A stretch of 5,256 nt of DNA, taken from positions 1-5,256 of the forward strand of contig JASKJZ010000209.1 of NCBI GenBank assembly GCA_030154385.1. Direction: 5' to 3'. The translations under genes and the position numbers were made by a program. The stretch is from Clostridiales bacterium (GTDB lineage: Bacteria > Bacillota_A > Clostridia > Lachnospirales > Lachnospiraceae). Shown here piece by piece: positions 1 through 5,256 of this stretch. Every line of letters starts with the position of its first letter. Within the stretch, counting starts at the first letter, position 1. The notes beneath the pieces were generated by a model. The model worked only from the letters and a program-made list of their open reading frames with translations, was not told the DNA's origin and did not search any database.

Positions 1-837
1 TTTCGTGAGAATAATCAATCCTACAAAAAAGTCCTGGCTTATTTTCGTATGTATTGGAAGCTTGTCATTACGAATTTTTTGTATATTCTTGGATTGTATA
101 TGCATAACTTTGTGTTTTGGACAACAGATATTCGTCTGGTAGTTGCAAAGAGCTTTGTGTTTGCGGAACCATATGATATGGCTACTTGTCTTGCTATGTT
201 TACAAATATAACGGCCAGTGTGATTTTTATATCAAGAGTGGAGATGCATTTTCATGGTAGATATAAAAGCTATTCTGAGGCCGTAATTGGAGGCAGGTGG
301 TCCGATATTAAGAAGGCGAAGGAGCGAATGTTTTCACAGCTTGCAACGGAGCTTATGAATCTGGCCAGAATCCAATTTATTATATCAGTAGTAATTTATC
401 TGCTATTCATTGTTCTTCTACCACAATACGGCTTTTCAGGAATGGTCATGCGGATTTATCCAAGTATGGCAGCAGGTTATTTTATATTGTTCTTTATGTA
501 TGCAGAAATCATTTTTCTTTATTATTTTAATGACTTGAATGGTGCAGTTCTTACTAGTGTCGTATTTTTACTTGCCACGCTTTTAGGAAGCGTGTTTGCA
601 ACTCGTTTATCGGATATTTGGTATGGAATCGGGATTTTTATTGGAGCCTTTTGTGGCTGGACACTGGCATATTATCGTTTGCGCTGGGTAGAAAAGAGAC
701 TGGATGTCCATATATTTTGCAAGGGCGATTTGTTGAAAAAGGGAAAGGGGAAAAAACCACCAGAATTGGTGTATCGGATAGAAACAGAATCTGACAATAA
801 AAGAAGAAGTGGTATATTAAGGAGGAAGAATGGATGA
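1..837 (+). CDS. pelG: PelG-like exopolysaccharide transporter, C-terminal part (5' end outside window)
   Basis: This is the membrane transporter thought to move Pel exopolysaccharide across the cytoplasmic membrane together with the synthase PelF and the scaffold proteins PelD/PelE. The frame is open to the first base, so the gene starts before the window. The ATG at 49 is internal and not a credible start, since PelG proteins are about 450 residues and only 278 are visible. About six or seven hydrophobic segments are seen (window residues about 18-40, 58-78, then four more up to about 225). Family-like features are the NFVFW segment (36-40), the YD pair (58-59), RVEMHFHGRY starting at residue 79, and the closing YRLRWVEKRLDVHIFCKG ending at 242. 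A lysine/arginine-rich tail of 36 residues follows. The stop overlaps the next start in ATGA. The PelG assignment is by recognition of sequence pattern and is fairly firm; a generic MATE/Wzx-type flippase is the fallback. Confidence 0.9.
   Translation, partial: FRENNQSYKKVLAYFRMYWKLVITNFLYILGLYMHNFVFWTTDIRLVVAKSFVFAEPYDMATCLAMFTNITASVIFISRVEMHFHGRYKSYSEAVIGGRWSDIKKAKERMFSQLATELMNLARIQFIISVVIYLLFIVLLPQYGFSGMVMRIYPSMAAGYFILFFMYAEIIFLYYFNDLNGAVLTSVVFLLATLLGSVFATRLSDIWYGIGIFIGAFCGWTLAYYRLRWVEKRLDVHIFCKGDLLKKGKGKKPPELVYRIETESDNKRRSGILRRKNG
819..825 (+). promoter_or_regulatory. Ribosome binding site of the DUF2304 gene
   Basis: AAGGAGG is a near-perfect Shine-Dalgarno sequence lying inside the end of pelG. 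It is 8 bases before the ATG at 834, which overlaps the pelG stop. A second in-frame ATG at 837 is also within reach, so the start is uncertain by one codon. The strength of the site suggests that the small membrane protein is initiated efficiently and not only by coupling. Confidence 0.8.
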
Positions 838-1223
838 TGGTCTGGAGGCTTGGTTTGATAATATTTGGATGTTTGCTGTTATTTGCAACTTTCTATGCAT
901 TTTCCTGTAAACGTTTTACTGAAATGATGGGTCTTGGATGGGCTGGATTTTCCATTGTTATAGCATTGCTTGGCATTATACCTGGTTTAGCGGTATGGGA
1001 ATCAGTTGCAAAGCTTCCCGGAATCGAATTGTTTTTTATTTTATTTATCTCAGCGGTAGTTGGCATTTTTTCAATTTGCATGATGCTATCCTCCTTGGCG
1101 ATGAAAAATCAAGAGCTTGCGATGCAAGTGTCTTTACTTAACCAAGAGAATGAACGGATTTTAAAAGAACTTTCAAAACGAGCAGAACACATTTCATCTG
1201 ATCATACAGGAAATATGCTATGA
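834..1223 (+). CDS. DUF2304-type small membrane protein with coiled-coil tail
   Basis: A 129-residue protein with three predicted transmembrane helices (about residues 5-23, 34-56 and 65-88), followed by a hydrophilic helix rich in Gln, Glu and Leu (about 90-118) that looks like a coiled coil. The plan, the size and the GIIPGLAVW segment between helices 2 and 3 match my recollection of the DUF2304 family. Those proteins have no established biochemical role and often sit beside GT2 polyprenyl-phosphate sugar transferases, so a role as membrane partner or anchor of such an enzyme is inferred. The gene starts in the pelG stop (ATGA) and ends in the start of the GT4 gene (ATGA), placing it firmly in the operon. 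Family membership is likely but not proven; function unknown. Confidence 0.8.
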   Translation: MMVWRLGLIIFGCLLLFATFYAFSCKRFTEMMGLGWAGFSIVIALLGIIPGLAVWESVAKLPGIELFFILFISAVVGIFSICMMLSSLAMKNQELAMQVSLLNQENERILKELSKRAEHISSDHTGNML

Positions 1224-2425
1224 AAAAGAAAATTTTATTTGTAATTAATACGCTTGGCCATGCCGGAGCTGAAATGGCGATGCTTGAGCTTATGAGCCAT
1301 TTTGACCCGAAGAAATATGAAATATCGCTATATGTTATTTTAGCACAAGGAGAATTGATACATCGGGTACCTGCTTATGTCAAACGATGGAATCCGAATT
1401 ATTCCGATACTTCGGTATTATCAAAGGAAGGGTATCAAACGATGCTTCGAACCGTTGTGTTGGCTTTTTTTAAGCGGGCATATGGAATCCGCCAGATGCC
1501 TTATATGATTAAAAATGCAATCATTATGCGTCAGACCCATAATATGCACAAGGAAAAGCTGTTGTGGCGGATGCTGTCGGATGCCGCTCTTCGAATTGAG
1601 GATACATTTGATTTAGCGATTGCCTATCTGGAGGGAGGAGCTACCTATTATGTTGCGGATCATGTTAAGGCGAAGAAGAAGGTTGCATTTGTACATATTG
1701 ATTACGAGCAATCGGGGTATAATCGGAGCTTAGATCAGGATTGCTACCGAAGCTTTGATCGGATTTGTGTGGTTTCAGAAGAGGTAAAGACACAATTTTT
1801 GAAACAGTATCCAGAATGTTTTGATCAAACCCGCGTATTTCATAATTTTGTGGATGTGAAGAAAATTAAAAAAAAGTCGTACGAACGAGCAGCAGAGATG
1901 GAGGAGTATGCAGGAATCAAAATTTTGACGGTTGGAAGATTGACCACGCAAAAGGCTTATGAAGTTGCGATTGATGCAATGGAGATTTTAAAGCAAATGG
2001 GCTTCAACATGCGGTGGTATATTGTTGGAGAGGGTCCAGAACGCTTGATTCTGGAGCGGAAAATCTTACAAAAGGGGCTCTCGAAGGATTTTGTTCTGCT
2101 TGGTGCAAAGAAAAATCCGTACCCATATTTTCGGGCAGCTGATATTTATGTACATGCAACACGCTATGAGGGAAAAAGTATTGCTATACAGGAAGCACAG
2201 GTTTTGGGGTGTGCTATCATAGCTTCGGATGCCAATGGAAATCGAGAACAGATACAATCTGGTGTGGATGGAATTTTATGTGAACTTGAGCCAACTGCGA
2301 TTGCAAGGGAAATTATACGATTGGTGGAGGATGAAAAATTTCGAGGAGAATTAGCAAAGGCCTCCCGAGAAAAGAAAATAAATCATCCAGAGGATATGGA
2401 GCTGATATATCAACTCTTATCATAA
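1220..2425 (+). CDS. GT4 family glycosyltransferase (GT-B fold)
   Basis: A 401-residue cytoplasmic or membrane-peripheral glycosyltransferase expected to move a sugar from a nucleotide-sugar donor with retention of configuration. The N-terminal half opens with a beta strand and glycine-rich loop (ILFVINTLGHAGAE, residues 4-17), typical of the acceptor domain. The C-terminal donor domain carries GRLTTQK (239-245), whose Arg240 and Lys245 fit the phosphate-binding pair of GT4 enzymes. It also carries the GEGPER segment and the EX7E signature (Glu317 and Glu325 in EGKSIAIQE). It is complete, has no signal peptide or obvious transmembrane helix, and has an AGGAA ribosome site 7 bases before the ATG. 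It is distinct from PelF, the GT4 synthase expected upstream of pelG, so the locus would hold two GT4 enzymes. Donor and acceptor cannot be read from sequence. It overlaps the preceding gene by 4 bases. Confidence 0.92.
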   Translation: MKKKILFVINTLGHAGAEMAMLELMSHFDPKKYEISLYVILAQGELIHRVPAYVKRWNPNYSDTSVLSKEGYQTMLRTVVLAFFKRAYGIRQMPYMIKNAIIMRQTHNMHKEKLLWRMLSDAALRIEDTFDLAIAYLEGGATYYVADHVKAKKKVAFVHIDYEQSGYNRSLDQDCYRSFDRICVVSEEVKTQFLKQYPECFDQTRVFHNFVDVKKIKKKSYERAAEMEEYAGIKILTVGRLTTQKAYEVAIDAMEILKQMGFNMRWYIVGEGPERLILERKILQKGLSKDFVLLGAKKNPYPYFRAADIYVHATRYEGKSIAIQEAQVLGCAIIASDANGNREQIQSGVDGILCELEPTAIAREIIRLVEDEKFRGELAKASREKKINHPEDMELIYQLLS

Positions 2426-2452
2426 GCAGCAGGGATACTTGGAACGAGAAGC

Positions 2453-2461
2453 AGGGGAGGA
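2453..2461 (+). promoter_or_regulatory. Ribosome binding site of the GT2 gene, in the only intergenic gap
   Basis: AGGGGAGGA lies 6 or so bases before the ATG at 2467 and fixes that start. The surrounding gap of about 41 bases after the GT4 stop shows no hairpin with a T-run and no convincing promoter, so transcription most likely runs straight through. Confidence 0.75.
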
Positions 2462-2466
2462 TACGA

Positions 2467-3252
2467 ATGCAAAAAGAATTATTAATTATTATACCCGCGT
2501 ATAACGAGGAAGAGAATATAAAGAAGGTACTCGAACAGCTGGAAGATCCAGAAATCTCTTCGATTGCAGACATCCTGGTCATGAACGATGCTTCGTTTGA
2601 TGCAACGAATTGGGTCGTGAAAGGACGTAGTCATGCATTGGTGACTCATGTGTTTAATCTTGGATATGGCAGTGCACTCCAGCTTGGTTATAAGTATGCA
2701 ATACGGCGTGGCTATCAATATGTCATTCAGATGGATGCGGATGGACAACACGACGTTTGTAATGTGGTACCTATTTATCAGCGTCTCAAAATGCAAAATG
2801 AGGTCGGGCAAAGTCCCGATATTGTGCTTGGGTCGAGGTATTTAAAAGAAAGTGCTCCCTACGAAACTCCTGCTATAAAAGAATTTGCATATCGTTTGTT
2901 TCGAGGGATGATTCGGCTGTTTACAAAGCGTACGATTATGGATCCGACCAGTGGTTTGCAAGGGCTAAGCAGAAGGGCAGTTCTATACTATTCAAAATAC
3001 AATCATTTTGATGACAAATATCCAGATGCTAATATGATTACACAGATGATTCTTTTGGGGTTTCGGGTTGAGGAGATTCCGGCAACGATGCATCCGAGGT
3101 TAACGGGCGAAAGTATCCATTCTGGAATCAAACCTGCCATTTATATGCTTCGTATGTTTTTTAGTATCTTCGCCGTTAGTTTTCGAATCAAAATCTTAAA
3201 AAAAGAAGGAAGTGAAGGTGTTACAGATGGGACTGTTTGGAAGCACGAATAA
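2467..3252 (+). CDS. GT2 family glycosyltransferase, polyprenyl-phosphate sugar transferase-like
   Basis: A 261-residue GT-A fold enzyme of the dolichol/polyprenyl-phosphate mannose (or glucose) synthase-like group. Visible motifs in order: PAYNEE (10-15) at the nucleotide-binding strand, NDAS (40-43), the NLGYGSALQLGYK region, DADGQH (90-95) with the metal-binding Asp residues, LGSRY (122-125), and DPTSGLQGLSR (from 159) near the acceptor site. One hydrophobic or amphipathic segment near the C terminus (about 222-240) could hold it to the membrane, but it lacks the long multi-helix C-terminal domain of some relatives. The likely reaction is transfer of a hexose from a nucleotide sugar to undecaprenyl phosphate or to a growing glycan; the substrate is not determined. 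A DUF2304-type protein, a frequent companion of this enzyme class as I recall it, is encoded two genes upstream. Its last codons overlap the next gene. Confidence 0.9.
   Translation: MQKELLIIIPAYNEEENIKKVLEQLEDPEISSIADILVMNDASFDATNWVVKGRSHALVTHVFNLGYGSALQLGYKYAIRRGYQYVIQMDADGQHDVCNVVPIYQRLKMQNEVGQSPDIVLGSRYLKESAPYETPAIKEFAYRLFRGMIRLFTKRTIMDPTSGLQGLSRRAVLYYSKYNHFDDKYPDANMITQMILLGFRVEEIPATMHPRLTGESIHSGIKPAIYMLRMFFSIFAVSFRIKILKKEGSEGVTDGTVWKHE
3204..3218 (+). promoter_or_regulatory. Shine-Dalgarno cluster that decides the start of the DUF4832 gene
   Basis: AGAAGGAAGTGAAGG holds two candidate ribosome sites inside the end of the GT2 gene. GAAGG ending at 3218 is 8 bases before the ATG at 3227. 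AGAAGGA ending at 3210 is 7 bases before a GTG at 3218. The outermost GTG at 3212 is only one base from the upstream site and is unlikely to be used. ATG 3227 is preferred. The alternatives change the N terminus by only three to five residues. Confidence 0.55.
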
Positions 3253-4537
3253 AATAAAATTTATTCCTTCTCTTTTAGTAGAAGGATCAAATGATGTAAG
3301 AAATCCTGGAAGAGGATGGTATCGCATCTATACCTTTTTACTTCAAGATCCGTTTGATGAGGAATCCCTTCTTTTCGCATGCTGCAAAGAGGAGTCATTG
3401 GCACTTGTCCTTATTGATATTGGATATTATAAGAATTCTATATTAGATGAAGCTGCCATTCGCCATTTACAAAGTATTCTTACTTTTTTTCGAAGTCAGG
3501 ATATGGAAATTATTCTACGTATTGTGTATGACCGGGAAGGGAAGGGGATGGAGCACGAACCCTCTGGAATATCTTTGATTCGGATACATATGAAGCAAAT
3601 TGGTCTTGTTGTGAGAGAATATGCAGATGTTATCTTCACGTTGCAGGGAATTTTTGTGGGAAGCTGGGGCGAAATGCATCATTCCAAATTTTTAAACGCA
3701 CCATCGGTTACCAATTTAATGCATACATTATATCAGGAAACAGGAGGCAGTATTCGAATGGCGGTTCGCAGCCCGCGTTATCTGCGTATGTTGTTCGAGG
3801 AAAGTGAAATTCCATTGTCACTTAAGGATAAGAAGGTCGGCTTATATAATGATGGAATGATGGGTTCAGAAACGGATCTTGGCACTTATGATAATGGAAA
3901 TTCAGGCGAATTTGACTGGGAAGATGCATGGCTGCCAGCCGATGAGTTTCAGTTTATAGAAGAAATTGGTCAGTATGTGCCGATTGGAGGCGAGGCGGTT
4001 GGAAATACTTCCTTAAGTGATGTCAGAGCAGCCATTTCTTATTTGGAAAAAAATCGTGTCACGTATCTTCATAGCATTTATGATCCGCAGGTAATTGAGA
4101 AATGGAAGGCCAGTGTTTATAAGGGGGAAGGTGTTTTTCGGGGACGAAGCGCCTATGAATATATTGGTGCAAGGCTTGGTTATCGGCTTGTTGTGGAAAA
4201 AACGTATCTGGAGATGAAAAAAGCAAGAGTAGTTCTTAACATCGAGCTTGTAAACCGAGGCTTTGCAAATCCATACGAGGATATGAAATTATACCTTCAG
4301 TTAAAAAAAGAGCAGGATTTGATAGCGGAGTATCAAATGTCCATCCAGGCAACTACCTTAATACCGTCCGAAAGTGTCACTTGTTCGTTTGTTCTGACAC
4401 CGTTTTTTGAAAAGGAACTAAACGTTTCTTGCTTCCTTCTTCGAAAAAAAGATGAAAAACAGATAAGGGTTGCCAATCTTGGCGTTATGGATACCTTGCT
4501 ACTTGGCAAGCTTTTCAATCGAAGCACTGCCAAGTAG
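3227..4537 (+). CDS. DUF4874/DUF4832 domain protein, putative glycan-active TIM-barrel-like protein
   Basis: A 436-residue protein (441 if the GTG at 3212 is used) with an N-terminal DUF4874-like part and a C-terminal DUF4832-like part. Landmarks: NPGRGWY (26-32), LVLIDIGYY, EIILRIVYD, GSWGEMH (145-151) with Glu149 on a predicted strand end, GLYNDGMMGSETDLGTY (205-221), QYVPIGGE (249-256), YDPQVIEKW (285-293), then a beta-rich C-terminal section with GFANPYED (from 345) that looks like an immunoglobulin-like module. The strand/helix rhythm with conserved acidic residues resembles glycoside hydrolase barrels, so binding or cleavage of polysaccharide is inferred; no activity is established to my knowledge. 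Unusually, no signal peptide is present: the protein starts almost directly at the mature-type domain, and an in-frame stop at 3197-3199 rules out a longer N terminus. It is coupled to the GT2 gene by overlap. Its final 39 bases are antisense to the end of a paralogue. Confidence 0.85.
   Translation: MGLFGSTNKIKFIPSLLVEGSNDVRNPGRGWYRIYTFLLQDPFDEESLLFACCKEESLALVLIDIGYYKNSILDEAAIRHLQSILTFFRSQDMEIILRIVYDREGKGMEHEPSGISLIRIHMKQIGLVVREYADVIFTLQGIFVGSWGEMHHSKFLNAPSVTNLMHTLYQETGGSIRMAVRSPRYLRMLFEESEIPLSLKDKKVGLYNDGMMGSETDLGTYDNGNSGEFDWEDAWLPADEFQFIEEIGQYVPIGGEAVGNTSLSDVRAAISYLEKNRVTYLHSIYDPQVIEKWKASVYKGEGVFRGRSAYEYIGARLGYRLVVEKTYLEMKKARVVLNIELVNRGFANPYEDMKLYLQLKKEQDLIAEYQMSIQATTLIPSESVTCSFVLTPFFEKELNVSCFLLRKKDEKQIRVANLGVMDTLLLGKLFNRSTAK
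4499..4537. repeat. Perfect 10-base inverted repeat bounding the antisense overlap of two convergent genes
   Basis: CTACTTGGCA (4499-4508) and TGCCAAGTAG (4528-4537) are exact reverse complements separated by 19 bases. The inner part can extend the stem (GCTTT at 4510-4514 with GAAGC at 4521-4525, one G-T pair, 6-base loop). Each outer edge is the stop codon (TAG) of one gene, and 39 is divisible by three, so codons of the two genes are stacked in register. In both proteins the arms encode a leading Leu-Leu-Gly and a closing Ala-Lys-stop. No T-run follows on either strand, so it is not a standard intrinsic terminator, though the hairpin could still slow polymerase or stabilise both mRNA ends. 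Confidence 0.85.
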
Positions 4538-5256
4538 ATAGCCATAGGAAGCATCATAGCCTGTATTTCCATAATAAATATTCTGCTTTTGATCAAAGGT
4601 TTCGGTTTGCAGATAAAAATCGTAACGTCCAGGTATAAGGCTTCGTAGGTCAAGCGGAATGGAAAGTGTCGTGGTTTGTCTTGAAAGCCATGTTCGGGTG
4701 TCTGTATGAACAGGGATTGAACTAACATCTTTCGTCTCCTGGTTGACAAGCTTTAAAAAGACGTTGAATTTTTTGTAGCTATTCGCAAAACCGACATTCT
4801 TTATGGAAACGGAAAACGTTGCAGAGCGATCGAAAATCGGATGAAAGGAAAGAGAAGCATGCGAAAGAACATAGCGATAGCCAAGGTGTGACTTCATAAA
4901 CTCCTCTCCACTGATGCCATTAAAAATGTCGTTGGAGGAATACTTGGTATTCTCCCATTTTTGTATCACGGCGGGGTCATATACGCTATTTAAATAGCTA
5001 AGGTGCATTTGATAAAAGGTTTCTATCGCAGAGGATAAATCGTTGAGAGGATTGTCAATCACGACCTCGCCTCCATTTGGAACGTACTGACAAAGCATGG
5101 ACTGGAATGCAAGTTCATCCTCTTTTGTCCATCGGTCGTTCGTTTGCGTAGAACTGATTTTGGGTATGGTTCCATAGGTTCCAAGATCCGTATCAGATCC
5201 AAGTAGTCCATCATTAAAAAGGCCTAACCTTGCGGCCAGCGTTCCATTGTACGCCG
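4499..5256 (-). CDS. Second DUF4832 domain protein, C-terminal part (5' end outside window)
   Basis: The minus-strand frame is open to the right edge, so the gene begins beyond the window; the ATG at 5098 is an internal methionine. The 251 visible residues align along their whole length with the C-terminal half of the plus-strand neighbour. Matches include LFNDGLLGSDTDLGTY (12-27), QYVPNGGE (56-63), YDPAVIQKW (92-100), LGYRY, VGFANSY (154-160) and the terminal LLG (240-242). The distance from QYVP to YDP is 36 residues in both proteins, showing clear paralogy with substantial divergence. By comparison about 200 N-terminal residues, including the NPGRGWY-type and GSWGEMH-type motifs and any signal peptide, should lie outside the window. 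It probably acts on the same or a related glycan, but this is inference. Being convergent, it belongs to a different transcript from the pelG operon. Confidence 0.88.
   Translation of the reverse strand, partial: AYNGTLAARLGLFNDGLLGSDTDLGTYGTIPKISSTQTNDRWTKEDELAFQSMLCQYVPNGGEVVIDNPLNDLSSAIETFYQMHLSYLNSVYDPAVIQKWENTKYSSNDIFNGISGEEFMKSHLGYRYVLSHASLSFHPIFDRSATFSVSIKNVGFANSYKKFNVFLKLVNQETKDVSSIPVHTDTRTWLSRQTTTLSIPLDLRSLIPGRYDFYLQTETFDQKQNIYYGNTGYDASYGYLLGSASIEKLAK

Noticed and set aside
49..837. A complete 262-residue membrane protein starting at the ATG at 49
   Set aside because: The same frame continues without a stop to base 1, and the protein matches only the C-terminal part of PelG, so the start is outside the window.
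938..1141. Plus-strand 67-codon frame inside the DUF2304 gene, and a 62-codon antisense frame at 893-1081
   Set aside because: Both are contained in a gene whose own frame gives a coherent three-helix protein with good start and stop overlaps.
1868..1875. Run of eight A bases in the GT4 gene as a phase-variation or frameshift site
   Set aside because: It encodes part of a lysine-rich linker (KKIKKK) in an otherwise intact enzyme; such runs are common in AT-rich genomes and no alternative product is evident.
2482..2811. Minus-strand open frame of 109 codons inside the GT2 gene
   Set aside because: It lies wholly antisense to well-conserved GT2 motifs, with no convincing ribosome site or family resemblance.
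4499..4537. Bidirectional intrinsic terminator
   Set aside because: The stem is good but no T-run follows on either strand, so it is reported as an inverted repeat and not as a terminator.
4333..4749. Minus-strand open frame of 138 codons across the end of both DUF4832 genes
   Set aside because: It is in a different frame from the clear paralogue on the same strand, shows no recognisable motifs, and is explained as a shadow of two real genes.
4499..5098. A complete 199-residue minus-strand protein starting at the ATG at 5098
   Set aside because: Upstream codons to the window edge are open and match the paralogue (for example the GTY and NDG motifs), so this methionine is internal.

Overview
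The window reads as part of an exopolysaccharide gene cluster from a low-GC Gram-positive bacterium, most likely a member of the Clostridia. This is inferred from the AT-leaning codon use, the strong purine-rich ribosome binding sites, the tightly packed ATGA-overlapping genes, and the combination of families. No rRNA, tRNA, CRISPR array, insertion sequence or attachment site was seen. Nearly every base is coding. The only gap between genes is about 41 bases (2426-2466).

Layout of the plus strand: (1) the C-terminal 278 codons of PelG, the inner-membrane transporter of the Pel exopolysaccharide machinery, whose 5' end lies before the window; (2) a 129-residue three-helix membrane protein of DUF2304 type with a coiled-coil tail; (3) a GT4 (GT-B fold) glycosyltransferase; (4) a GT2 (GT-A fold) glycosyltransferase resembling polyprenyl-phosphate sugar transferases; (5) a DUF4874/DUF4832 protein, probably a TIM-barrel-like carbohydrate-active protein. 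Genes 1/2 and 2/3 overlap by 4 bases, and genes 4/5 overlap by about 26. The five therefore look like one translationally coupled operon, probably the downstream end of a Pel-type cluster.

On the minus strand a second DUF4832 protein enters from the right edge and meets the first tail to tail. The last 12 codons plus stop of each gene are antisense to those of the other. This 39-base overlap is bounded by a perfect 10-base inverted repeat that contains both stop codons.

Inferred joint role: PelG exports a Pel-like polymer made by PelF/PelE/PelD, presumably encoded upstream. The GT4, GT2 and DUF2304 proteins may add or build a second glycan or a lipid-linked sugar donor. The two DUF4832 proteins may bind, trim or modify the product. 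The most noteworthy points are the convergent paralogue pair with its self-complementary shared end, the lack of a signal peptide on the complete DUF4832 protein, and the linkage of this set of accessory genes to pelG.
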